From contig JAJJLU010003632.1 of NCBI GenBank assembly GCA_023807065.1, positions 1-43,804 of the forward strand: a DNA stretch of 43,804 bases, given 5' to 3'. A program made the translations under genes and the position numbers. Each line of letters starts with the position of its first letter. Positions within the stretch are counted from its first letter, which is position 1. Below the pieces are notes generated by a model that worked only from the letters and a program-made list of their open reading frames with translations, was not told where the DNA came from and searched no databases. The DNA comes from Isotricha intestinalis. Its lineage: Eukaryota; Ciliophora; Litostomatea; Vestibuliferida; Isotrichidae. This document shows positions 10,257 to 18,492 of the stretch, in pieces.

Positions 10257-12716
10257 ATGTCATTTAGAAAAGTAGATAGTGATATAAAAGATAATAATTT
10301 TGAAAAAGAAGAAAAAGACAATAATCAAATAATGTATGATGAATTTGAAACAAATTTTGGAGAAAATCAAGAAGAAGATTTTTTCGAAAGAGGAAATTTA
10401 TCTCAACCAAAACCTCAAAAATCTTTATCATTAGATAGAATAGAAAATTATCATAATCTTCAATTTTCTCTTTTATATTTAGTTTCTTTTTTTATAACAT
10501 GTATAAGTTGTGTTTATTATTATAGTTATAATGATTTTAATAATAAAAAACTTTTAGATGTTAAAGAATATTTAAATACTGATTTTCCTTTTTATAAAAT
10601 TATGTCAAAATATACTAAAGGAAGATCAATTTATATTAATTTACAATCTAATACTACTAATTATAATGAAGAACTTCTTTCAACAAGAGTTCAAATTATT
10701 TTTATTTTTTCCTCTGATATTGTTCATTTAAAAATTTTTTCTAATTTTTCAGACATTAATATAAATGAAGAATTTTATGATATGAGTGATCCTGAATTAA
10801 CTTCTACTAATATTGATAATTATAAAGAATCAAATATTGGAATTAAATTTTATGATTTTCCTTTTGGATTTAAATTATATAGAAAAGATGATGGAAATAT
10901 ATTATTTGATTCTAGATGTGATAAAAATCAAAATTTACTTTTTTTTTCACCTAATTACAAACAAATATGTACAATAATAAATCAAGATAATTATCATTTT
11001 GGTTTTGAAGAAAATGGAAATAAAAAAAATTCTTATATAGAATTAAATAATCAGAAATTTATGTTTTTTTCAAATAAAACAAATTCATTTCCATTTTTTT
11101 TATCTTATAATCCAAAAAATCAAACTTCTTATGGTATTTATTTAATGAATTCAGGACCTTTATTAATTAATGTTAATAAAAATCAAATGTCTTATGAAAT
11201 GATAAATGGTTATATTAATTTTTATGTTTTTTCAGGACCAAATACTAAAGAAGTTATTTTACAAATGCAAAAAACAATTGGAATTCCTATTTTACCTAAA
11301 TTTAATGTAATTGATTGGAATTATTTTTCTAATAAAAATAAAAGAGTTGAAGAAAATAATATTATTAATTTTACTAAACTTAATAATATTGATAATATTA
11401 TTACTTTTCAATATGATATATCTAATCTTTCTTTATATTCTAATAATGAAAGTAATTTATCTATTTTTTTAAATCCTACTTATATTGCTAAAGAATTAGA
11501 AGATTTATCGTTTATTAATTATCTTTTTATTCACAAATCTAATTTATTAATTAAAAATAAGTTGTTGTTAAAATATTTAAATATTTTAGGAATTTCAGAA
11601 TCAAAATATTATTATCATTATTTAAAAGAAAAAAGACCATTAATAATATCAACAAAATCAACAGTATGTAGTGGAACATATAGTATAAAATATTTGAATA
11701 ATATATCATATTCTTATGAAGGAATGTTAGAAGTAATAAAACAAAATAAAAAAGAAAATTTATTTGGTAATCCATATATATTATCAGAATTTAATAAAAA
11801 ATCCTATGAAATAAATAAAGATAATGAAGAATTAAAAATTCGATGGAGTCAATTATTAAGTATATTACCATTAGTATCTCCTGGAGATTTAGAAATACCA
11901 TTATATTATAAAAATTTTAGATATATATTTGGTATTTATTTATATACTTATTATATTGTTATTGCTTCTGAAGGAGGCTCTTTTATTCGTCCTTTATATT
12001 TTGATTTAAAAACTCTAAATTATACTCAACAATTATTATTTAATGAAAACCAAATTATGTTTGGAAGTAATATTATGTTAATTCCTATAACAGAAAAAAA
12101 TAAATTAAATATTTCCTGTTATTTCCCTAGAGAAAGATTTTATGATTTTTACAGTGGAGAATTAATTAATAGAGACGGAGAAGGCTTTTATAATATTATT
12201 TATAAAGATTATTATAAAATGCCTATTTTTTTAAGAGGAGGAAAAATTACTCCTTTTCAATTAATGGATATTTCAAATGAAGAATTATCTCAAAAAGAAT
12301 TTTCTACTAAATTATTAATAAATCAATCTATACAAATTATTATTAGTTTAGATAGTAATTTTCAAGCAAGTGGAAGAATTTATTTAGATAATTTTTATAA
12401 TACTGATGCTAGAAACAAAAAAATTTTTTATAAAATGTTAATTTCTGTTTCTCAGAGAACAACTGATGTTTCTATTTTTTTTAAAGTATATTCTTTTAAA
12501 TATAAAATTCCTCAGAATTTATTTAATAATTCTATTAATAAAATTATTATTTATGGTTTCTCAAAAATAGGAGTTAAAAGATTAACAATAATGAATAAAA
12601 ATGGAAGAATTGTTTTAGATAAAAATAGTTATTCATTTTCTCAAACAAATGATATTCTAATTATAAAAGATATTTCAATTCCTTTAGATATGGATACTAA
12701 AATATTAATATTATAA
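10257..12716 (+). CDS. GH31-like type II membrane protein, catalytic residues missing
   Basis: An 819-residue protein: a cytosolic acidic N-terminus, one transmembrane helix (about 68-90, L-L-Y-L-V-S-F-F-I-T-C-I) and a large luminal or external domain with many N-x-S/T sites. Family GH31 (alpha-glucosidase/sucrase-isomaltase) order is visible: D-F-P-F-G-F-K-L-Y-R near 200, S-Y-G-I-Y-L-M-N-S-G, G-I-P-I-L-P-K-F near 342-349, R-P-L-I-I-S-T-K-S-T, N-L-F-G-N-P-Y, R-W-S-Q-L-L and R-P-L-Y-F-D. The segment that should hold the W-x-D-M-N-E nucleophile is absent, the G-D-N acid/base position reads Asn-Asn, and the Arg-Asn-His after R-W-x-Q-L is Ser-Pro-Gly. I infer a non-enzymatic sugar-binding or structural relative. 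It converges with the HP1 gene with only 12 bp between stops. Confidence 0.8.
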   Translation: MSFRKVDSDIKDNNFEKEEKDNNQIMYDEFETNFGENQEEDFFERGNLSQPKPQKSLSLDRIENYHNLQFSLLYLVSFFITCISCVYYYSYNDFNNKKLLDVKEYLNTDFPFYKIMSKYTKGRSIYINLQSNTTNYNEELLSTRVQIIFIFSSDIVHLKIFSNFSDININEEFYDMSDPELTSTNIDNYKESNIGIKFYDFPFGFKLYRKDDGNILFDSRCDKNQNLLFFSPNYKQICTIINQDNYHFGFEENGNKKNSYIELNNQKFMFFSNKTNSFPFFLSYNPKNQTSYGIYLMNSGPLLINVNKNQMSYEMINGYINFYVFSGPNTKEVILQMQKTIGIPILPKFNVIDWNYFSNKNKRVEENNIINFTKLNNIDNIITFQYDISNLSLYSNNESNLSIFLNPTYIAKELEDLSFINYLFIHKSNLLIKNKLLLKYLNILGISESKYYYHYLKEKRPLIISTKSTVCSGTYSIKYLNNISYSYEGMLEVIKQNKKENLFGNPYILSEFNKKSYEINKDNEELKIRWSQLLSILPLVSPGDLEIPLYYKNFRYIFGIYLYTYYIVIASEGGSFIRPLYFDLKTLNYTQQLLFNENQIMFGSNIMLIPITEKNKLNISCYFPRERFYDFYSGELINRDGEGFYNIIYKDYYKMPIFLRGGKITPFQLMDISNEELSQKEFSTKLLINQSIQIIISLDSNFQASGRIYLDNFYNTDARNKKIFYKMLISVSQRTTDVSIFFKVYSFKYKIPQNLFNNSINKIIIYGFSKIGVKRLTIMNKNGRIVLDKNSYSFSQTNDILIIKDISIPLDMDTKILIL

Positions 12717-12728
12717 ATATTTTTTTAT

Positions 12729-13250
12729 TTAAATTATATGAATAATATTCTCTTTATTATTTTCAATTAATTGATTTATATAATTAAACAATAATTCTCC
12801 ATCAAAAGAAATTAAAACTTTACAATTAACCCAAGAATTTAAAGGTTGAATTTCTTTATTATTTTCAATTCTTTTTTTCCAAGAAATTAAAGCATATTTT
12901 TCATTAGTTTTATTATCCATTGAAATACATAAAATTTTATCAGCTTTATCAAAAGGATAATCACCATATTCATTTTGATTAATATTTTGAGTAATATATT
13001 CTTCAAAAACAGTTAAAAAATTTTTAGTGTCAAAATTCATAGGAAGTGATTTGGCATAATTTGTTTTTTCAAAATCAAATATTGAATCAAATGCTTTATC
13101 TTCAATTAATATTTCTAAAGTTTGCCATGAATTTTCACTTTCTTCATATCCAAACCATTTAATTTCATATTGAGTTAAGCCATTTTCATCTATTTTCTTA
13201 TTTACTATTTTTTCTATTGAATATAATATTATATTATTATTTGATTCCAT
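12729..13250 (-). CDS. HP1-like chromodomain/chromoshadow protein
   Basis: A 173-residue protein. Residues 9-52 are a chromodomain: Y10-S-I-E-K-I-V, then Y-E-I-K-W32-F-G-Y35-E-E-S-E-N-S-W42. The three aromatic cage residues that read methyl-lysine in HP1 (Tyr, Trp, Tyr) are all present, so binding to methylated histone H3 tails is expected. Residues about 100-165 (A-D-K-I-L-C-I-S-M, Y-A-L-I-S-W-K-K, V-L-I-S-F-D-G-E-L-L) match the pattern of a chromoshadow domain, the dimerisation module of HP1. The linker is short and not strongly basic. In ciliates such proteins act in heterochromatin and in genome rearrangement; its role here is inferred. The start is the only Met before the domain. Confidence 0.85.
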   Translation of the reverse strand: MESNNNIILYSIEKIVNKKIDENGLTQYEIKWFGYEESENSWQTLEILIEDKAFDSIFDFEKTNYAKSLPMNFDTKNFLTVFEEYITQNINQNEYGDYPFDKADKILCISMDNKTNEKYALISWKKRIENNKEIQPLNSWVNCKVLISFDGELLFNYINQLIENNKENIIHII

Positions 13251-13338
13251 TTTTTTTGAATTAATTATTAGAATACATTATATAAGTTAATTATTTATTT
13301 TTTAATTTAGTTTTATTATTAAAAAATATTAATAATTA

Positions 13339-14640
13339 TTATTCATTTGCTTTTGAATATTGCATTGGTCTTATATTATTTCTTAATAATTGTTGTTGTA
13401 ATCCTTCACCGTATAATCTATTAATAATGTTTTGAGTTATTATTTCTCTTTCTTTTGAAGAATAAATTTTTTTTTTAGGTTGATTATAATAATTATAATT
13501 TTGAAGCTCAATGCTTTTTTGACTTTTAAAATTATTATTTCTTTCACTTTTAACATTTGATAATATTTCTGATTTTTTTTCATTAAATTCTCTTGTATAA
13601 AAAGAATTTTCAGTATTAATATATGGTTTAAATGTTATTCCTTCTTCTTTTTCCATTTCTTCTTTTATTTTCATTATTTTACTTTTTTTATTTTTATAAC
13701 TTGAATATAATTGTTCTAATCTTTTAATATCTAAATTTTTTTTTGGTTTTGGTTTTTCTTCTTCTTCTTCTTTTTTTTTTATTATTTCTTCTTTATTTCT
13801 TGATCTTCCTCTATTTTTATTTAACTGAGGTTGAAAAGTATATTTTTCTTGTTCATCCTTTTTCATCATATCTTCTAATTTTTCTATATTCTTATTTCTT
13901 CTTTCTTTATAATATTTTAACCTTTCATCAAAATTTTTTGTTGATATTGAATTAGAATTTGATTTAAAAGATTTATTTACTTTAGGAGAGAATGAAATTT
14001 CTTTGTTTAAAAAATCTTCTTTTTCTTTTTTCTTCAATTCTTTTTTTTGATTATATTGTTTGAAATTTGAATATAATCTTTTATAAACTGAAGTATCACT
14101 ATCATTGTCTATTGTTTTTTTATTTTTAAAATTTCTTGTTGAAGAACTTAGATTTATTTTAGGATGAAAAGTACATTCTTTTAATTCTTCTTTTTCTTGT
14201 TTTTGTAACGAACTTTCTGTTCTTAATGATTTTATTTCTGGAAAATTTTTTTCAATTTTTTTTATTTTTCTCTTCCATTTTGAAAATCTTTTAAAAAGAA
14301 TTAAATTTTTTATCGGAGATTCTTTTAATTCAAATGATGACATTTTTAATATTATATTTCTTAATATTTTTGTTCTTTGTTCTACTTTTCTATTTTCATC
14401 TAAAAATTTATTTATAATTTGATTTATTATTATATCTAAAAAATTAGAGTTTTGAAATAGGAAATTTAAATATTCTTTTAATGCTATATAATATATATTA
14501 TCATTTTTAATATTTTCTTTATTTGATATTTTTTGAATACATTGTTCAATTGTTTCAGGTACAACTAAACCCTAAAAAAAATTAAAAGTTATTACTATTT
14601 TAAAAAGGAAATTAACAAATTTTTTATCCATTTCATCCAT
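13339..14640 (-). CDS. basic repeat protein with F-x-P-x-I/L-N motifs; two exons
   Basis: The gene starts upstream of the first long frame: exon 1 is 14640-14596 (M-D-E-M-D-K-K-F-V-N-F-L-F-K-I), a 24-nt GT..AG intron follows at 14595-14572, and exon 2 runs 14571-13339, giving about 425 residues. Splicing is in phase 0 and the added N-terminal 90 residues read as a compact helical domain. The rest is Lys/Glu-rich with three or four copies of a motif: C-T-F-H-P-K-I-N, I-S-F-S-P-K-V-N, Y-T-F-Q-P-Q-L-N and I-T-F-K-P-Y-I-N, each followed by a helical basic segment with R-L-Y or R-L-K-Y. The same motif occurs in the protein at 29971-31518. I infer a cytoskeletal or ciliary protein. Its start lies 56 bp from the divergent UEV gene. 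Confidence 0.75.
14572..14595 (-). other. 24-nt spliceosomal intron
   Basis: On the minus strand this reads GTAATAAC...TTTTTTTTAG. Removing it joins two open frames in phase 0 and links a 15-codon first exon to the main exon of the F-x-P-x-N repeat protein. Without removal the flanking open frames cannot be joined. Confidence 0.75.
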
Positions 14641-14696
14641 TGAAAGACAAACAAAAATAAAATATAAAATTTAAAAAAAAAAATATATATATAAAA

Positions 14697-15113
14697 ATGG
14701 ATAAAGATAAAGGATCAATAATTCATGAGCCTTTAGTTCCAAGAACCTTTAGACTTCTTGCAGAATTAGAAAAAGAAGGAGATGGAATAGTTTCATATGG
14801 TTTAGAAAATCCTGAAGATAATACTTTTACAAATTGGAATGGAAGTATTCTTGCTAATAATGGAATATTATATGAGTTAAAAATTGTTTGTGATAATAAT
14901 TATCCTAAAGTTCCTCCTAAAGTTAAATTCGTTACTAAAATTAATTTACCTTGTGTTAATCAAAGTAATGGAGAAATTTTACCTAATTCTTTAAATGTTT
15001 TAAAAAATTGGAATAGAGATTGTACTATTGAATCCTATTTACAAGCTATTAAAAGTGAAATGGATTCTAATTTAACTAAGTTAAAACAACCTCCTGAAGG
15101 AAGTAAGTTTTAA
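14697..15113 (+). CDS. MMS2: ubiquitin-conjugating enzyme variant (Mms2/UBE2V type)
   Basis: A 138-residue protein with the UEV fold across its length: V-P-R-T-F-R-L-L-A-E-L-E-K-E at the N-terminus, G-L-E-N-P-E-D, W-N-G-S-I-L, Y-P-K-V-P-P-K-V-K-F-V-T-K-I-N-L and the ending L-K-Q-P-P-E-G, all hallmarks of Mms2/UBE2V. The catalytic Cys of true E2 enzymes is missing: the segment after N-G-E-I-L reads Pro-Asn-Ser. In other eukaryotes this protein pairs with Ubc13 to build Lys63-linked ubiquitin chains in DNA damage tolerance and signalling. Length and termini match the family, so the gene looks complete. It shares a 56-bp intergenic space with the divergent repeat-protein gene. Confidence 0.95.
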   Translation: MDKDKGSIIHEPLVPRTFRLLAELEKEGDGIVSYGLENPEDNTFTNWNGSILANNGILYELKIVCDNNYPKVPPKVKFVTKINLPCVNQSNGEILPNSLNVLKNWNRDCTIESYLQAIKSEMDSNLTKLKQPPEGSKF

Positions 15114-15189
15114 ATATTTTAAAATAATTTGTTAAAGAAAAAAATGTTTTTTAACTTTTTTAAATGTTTGTAAAAAAATAATTTATTTT

Positions 15190-17283
15190 TTAAATTATAT
15201 CTGAAAGAAGTTTTGGAGAATTTTCTTTTTCTTTGTTTTCTTCATTTTCTTCTTGTTTGATTTCTGGATTTTCTGTTTTTATTTCTTCATTATTATTGTC
15301 GTTACCTTTTGTTTCAATTTTATCATTTAAATCTTCAATTTTGTTATCAATTTTTTCAATAAAAGTTTCCAATTTTTTTTCATTGTTTTCTTCTTTTATA
15401 TTTTCTATTTTATTATCTTCTATTTTATTTTCTATTTTATTATCTTCTATTTTATTTTCTATTTTATTATCTTCTATTTTATTTTTTATTTTATTGTCTT
15501 CAATTTTATTCTCTATTTTATTATCTTCAGTTTTATTCTCTATTTTTTTTTCGAATTTCTTTTCAAAATTCTGAATTTTATTTTCTAAATTTTCTCCTAA
15601 TTGATTTAGATTTTGTTTTTTATCTAAATTTTCATTTAATTGTTTATTCTTAATATATAATTTTTGTAATCTTTCATCAATTTCACCAAAAGCTGAATTT
15701 TTTTCTCTAGATTCTTTCTGTTTATCTTTATTAAGAGAAAACTGTTTTAATTCACTTTTCAAGCTTTCAATATATTTTTGTTTATCTTTAGGATCTTTTA
15801 AATTAAAATCTTTAGCTTGATATTCATGTAAATTATTATTATTATAATTACTTTGTTTAATACCGAATTTACTAAACAAATCATTTTTATTATTATTTAA
15901 ATTACTATTAATTTTCATTTTATTTAATAAATTATTTGATTGAGGAGATGAATTAATCATTGGAGAACTTAGAAAATCTTTTTGTTTATTACTTATTTTC
16001 AATACTTTATTATCTAAAACTGAAAGTGCTCTATTTTGATTTGAAAAATCTCTATATAAATTAAAGAAATAATCATTATTATTTCCTACATTAATTAATG
16101 GAACTGTTCTAGTAAATTCATTATTATTTATTTTTGATTTTATATTTTGAACTCCTTTTGATATTGCATCATCATCATAAATTAAATTCTTTTTTTGATT
16201 TATTGGTAAAACTACATTATCAAGTCCAAAGTTTTCATTTTGAATAAATTTATCAACAAAATCATCATTATAAGAAAGAATTTTATTTTGAATTGGTTTA
16301 TAATATGATTTTTTATTATTATTATTTTCTCTATATGTTTTACCTTTAATTTCATTCATTGAATTTATATTATTTTCATATTCTTTAAATTCATTTATCG
16401 GTTTTATTATTGTTTCTTCATTTGATGGTTTTATATTGTTTATTTCATTTTCTAATTCTGGATCAAAATTAAATTTTGATTTTGTTTGAATTCTATTGGA
16501 AAGATTATAATTATGAGTGTAATCTTTTGATAATATTTTTTCTCTATTTTTATCTTTTGGTAAATCATAAGACAAAAAATCTAAATCTGAATTCATTTTT
16601 GATGTATATATATCATCTAATGTTGAATGGGGTATCATCTTTTCTTCTTTGTTTATATTTTTTATTTTATCTTTTTTATTTTCTTCTTCCTTTATTTCCA
16701 CTTCTTGTTCTTTTTTATCTTCAAATTGTATTTCATTTTCTTTTTTTTCTTCTTCTTTCTTTTCTTCTACTTTCTCTTCTTCTTTTATTTCTTCTTCTTT
16801 CTTTTCTTCTTCTTTAACTTCTTCTTCTTTAACTTCTTCTTTAACTTCTTCTTTTTCTTCTTCTTTTTCTTCTTCTTTAACTTCTTCTTTATTTTCTTCT
16901 TCTTTCTGTTCTTCTACTTCTTTTTCTTCTTCTCCTTCTTTTTCTTCTTCTGCTACTTCTTTTTCTTCTTCTTCTTGACTTTTCTTTTCTTCTTTTTCTT
17001 CTTCTACTTCTTTTTCTTCTTCTTCTTTTGGATTTATTATATTTTGTAATTCTTCAAGTTTCATATTATCTTTATCACCAAAATAATCATCTATTTGTCC
17101 AAAATAATCACTTCCATTTTCTACTTTTTCCTCTAATTCCTTAATTAATTCTTCTTTTTTTATTTCATTATCAAAATTATTATTATTAATAATTTTTTCA
17201 TTTATAAATTCTTCAAAAGATATTTTATTATTTGTCTCTGGATAAGTGATTTTGTCCATAAGAGAAGTTAATTTTTCAGACAT
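15190..17283 (-). CDS. Glu/Lys-rich low-complexity protein with 9-residue tandem repeats
   Basis: A 697-residue protein of unknown function, highly charged and probably extended. Residues about 83-208 are a nearly pure Glu/Lys/Val tract. The middle (210-520) is less repetitive, with Asn, Ser and Tyr and short hydrophobic patches (N-D-Y-F-F-N-L-Y-R-D-F). Residues about 530-580 are coiled-coil-like. At about 580-627 a 9-residue unit, I-E-N-K-I-E-D-N-K, is repeated about five times. The N-terminus (M-S-E-K-L-T-S-L-M-D-K-I) is ordinary. It converges with the UEV gene (76 bp between stops). A scaffold or cytoskeletal role is a guess. Confidence 0.7.
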   Translation of the reverse strand: MSEKLTSLMDKITYPETNNKISFEEFINEKIINNNNFDNEIKKEELIKELEEKVENGSDYFGQIDDYFGDKDNMKLEELQNIINPKEEEEKEVEEEKEEKKSQEEEEKEVAEEEKEGEEEKEVEEQKEEENKEEVKEEEKEEEKEEVKEEVKEEEVKEEEKKEEEIKEEEKVEEKKEEEKKENEIQFEDKKEQEVEIKEEENKKDKIKNINKEEKMIPHSTLDDIYTSKMNSDLDFLSYDLPKDKNREKILSKDYTHNYNLSNRIQTKSKFNFDPELENEINNIKPSNEETIIKPINEFKEYENNINSMNEIKGKTYRENNNNKKSYYKPIQNKILSYNDDFVDKFIQNENFGLDNVVLPINQKKNLIYDDDAISKGVQNIKSKINNNEFTRTVPLINVGNNNDYFFNLYRDFSNQNRALSVLDNKVLKISNKQKDFLSSPMINSSPQSNNLLNKMKINSNLNNNKNDLFSKFGIKQSNYNNNNLHEYQAKDFNLKDPKDKQKYIESLKSELKQFSLNKDKQKESREKNSAFGEIDERLQKLYIKNKQLNENLDKKQNLNQLGENLENKIQNFEKKFEKKIENKTEDNKIENKIEDNKIKNKIEDNKIENKIEDNKIENKIEDNKIENIKEENNEKKLETFIEKIDNKIEDLNDKIETKGNDNNNEEIKTENPEIKQEENEENKEKENSPKLLSDII
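15402..15543 (-). repeat. 27-bp in-frame tandem repeat, about five units
   Basis: On the plus strand the unit is built from TCTATTTTATTATCTTC-like blocks. On the coding (minus) strand it gives K-I-E-N-K-I-E-D-N with Thr and Lys substitutions in some copies. Copies near the end of the protein are the most alike, suggesting recent expansion. Confidence 0.85.
16660..17035 (-). repeat. TTC/CTT-rich low-complexity tract encoding Glu/Lys/Val runs
   Basis: About 375 bp in which the plus strand is almost only C and T and the coding strand only G and A, encoding E-E-E-K-E-V-E-E units. The strand asymmetry makes long false open frames on the plus strand (Ser- and Phe-rich), which I do not regard as genes. 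Confidence 0.85.
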
Positions 17284-17424
17284 TTTATAATAAGTTTACA
17301 ATAATTATAATAAATTATTATAAATAAAAAATTAAAACATTAAATTAAATTAATTCTTTCTGTTCGTATTTATCTATTTATTATTTAAAAAATATTATTA
17401 TATTTCATAATTAAATAAAAAAAT

Positions 17425-17799
17425 TTAACTTAAAACAATAGCAGCACAAAAGCATTTAGGACCTTTAATTTTATTTTTCCCAGTAATATTTTTTTTTATA
17501 TCACCACAATTAGAAATATATTTATTCATTACAATATCTCTTAAAATTAAAAAATCACTTATTATTATAGGTTCTTTTCCCATATATGCTTTTGCATAAT
17601 TTTTAATAACAGAATCATATTTATCTCCAAGACTATTATTTTTACATAAAAAAACATATTGAACTTTTCCTGCTATAATTGCTTTTATTGTTTGTCTTAT
17701 TCCTTTTACTACTTTTCCTTCATATGCACATTTTTTTAAATAATCTAATCTTTCATCTGAAAAATCTCTTATTTCATTATTTTCTTTTTCATTTTCCAT
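17425..17799 (-). CDS. RPS12: 40S ribosomal protein eS12
   Basis: A 124-residue protein of the L7Ae/L30e/S12e fold. The block K-C-A-Y-E-G-K-V-V-K-G-I-R-Q-T-I-K-A matches the eS12 pattern (L-x-H-D-G-L-x-R-G-I-R-E-x-x-K), followed by Q-Y-V-F-L-C-K-N-N-S, then a central acidic/basic loop, and the Cys-rich end G-P-K-C-F-C-A-A-I-V that corresponds to G-C-S-C-V-V-V in eS12. The usual short C-terminal extension after this is missing, so the protein is slightly short. It is a small-subunit ribosomal component. It is divergent from the Rab gene, with only 40 bp between start codons. Confidence 0.8.
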   Translation of the reverse strand: MENEKENNEIRDFSDERLDYLKKCAYEGKVVKGIRQTIKAIIAGKVQYVFLCKNNSLGDKYDSVIKNYAKAYMGKEPIIISDFLILRDIVMNKYISNCGDIKKNITGKNKIKGPKCFCAAIVLS

Positions 17800-17839
17800 T
17801 ATATATAAATAATATTTTTATTCTTTTAAAAAAAAGAAA

Positions 17840-18445
17840 ATGTTAATTGAAGAAGAATATGAAAATATAATAAAATTGTTAGTAATTGGTTCTCCAAATG
17901 TAGGAAAATCGAATTTTATTTTTAGATTTACAGAAAATAAATTTAGTGATAATCACCAAGCAACGATTGGAATGGAATTAAAGACAAAAAATATTTTAAT
18001 AAATAATAAAACATATAAAATCCAAATTTGGGATACTTCAGGTGAAGAAAAATTTAAAAATATATCTAGAAATTATTTTTTGAGAGTTCAAGGAATATTA
18101 TTAATGTTTGATTTAACTAATAATAAATCTTTTGAAGATTTAGATAAATTGATAAAAAATATAATAAATATAAGAGATAAAATACCTTTAATTATTATAG
18201 GAAATAAATGTGATTTAGAAAATGAAATTGTAATAAAAGATGAAGAAGTAAAAAAATTTGCTAATGAAAATGATGCAATGTATATTAAAACAAGTGCAAA
18301 ATTGAATAAAAATATTGAATATTCAATAATAACTTTCGTTAAACACATTATTGATTTAAATGTTACTGATAATAATAAAACTTATGTTCTTGATGGAAGT
18401 TCTTTTACTAATGAAAAAGAAGGTTGTTGTTCTAAAAAAAAATAA
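17840..18445 (+). CDS. Rab-family GTPase with CC-type prenylation tail
   Basis: A 201-residue small GTPase covering the full fold. Motifs: P-loop G-S-P-N-V-G-K-S (17-24), switch I with A-T-I-G (41-44), G3 W-D-T-S-G-E-E (64-70, where most Rabs have DTAGQE), N-K-C-D (122-125) and T-S-A-K (151-154). The tail is G-C-C-S-K-K-K, a double-Cys signal for geranylgeranylation by Rab GGTase, although the Cys pair is followed by four residues. The Q-to-E change in the G3 motif affects the residue that positions the hydrolytic water, so intrinsic hydrolysis may be low. It probably acts on a membrane trafficking step; subfamily (Rab1/8/10-like) cannot be fixed by eye. Confidence 0.93.
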   Translation: MLIEEEYENIIKLLVIGSPNVGKSNFIFRFTENKFSDNHQATIGMELKTKNILINNKTYKIQIWDTSGEEKFKNISRNYFLRVQGILLMFDLTNNKSFEDLDKLIKNIINIRDKIPLIIIGNKCDLENEIVIKDEEVKKFANENDAMYIKTSAKLNKNIEYSIITFVKHIIDLNVTDNNKTYVLDGSSFTNEKEGCCSKKK

Positions 18446-18492
18446 ATTAAATTATATTTTGTTTTTTTAAAAAAAAAGTATTTATAATTTTG

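Noticed and set aside
16476..17049. Long plus-strand open frames rich in Phe, Leu and Ser
   Set aside because: They lie antisense to the Glu/Lys-rich tract of the 15190-17283 gene and arise from its purine/pyrimidine asymmetry. Their sequences are low complexity with no domain.
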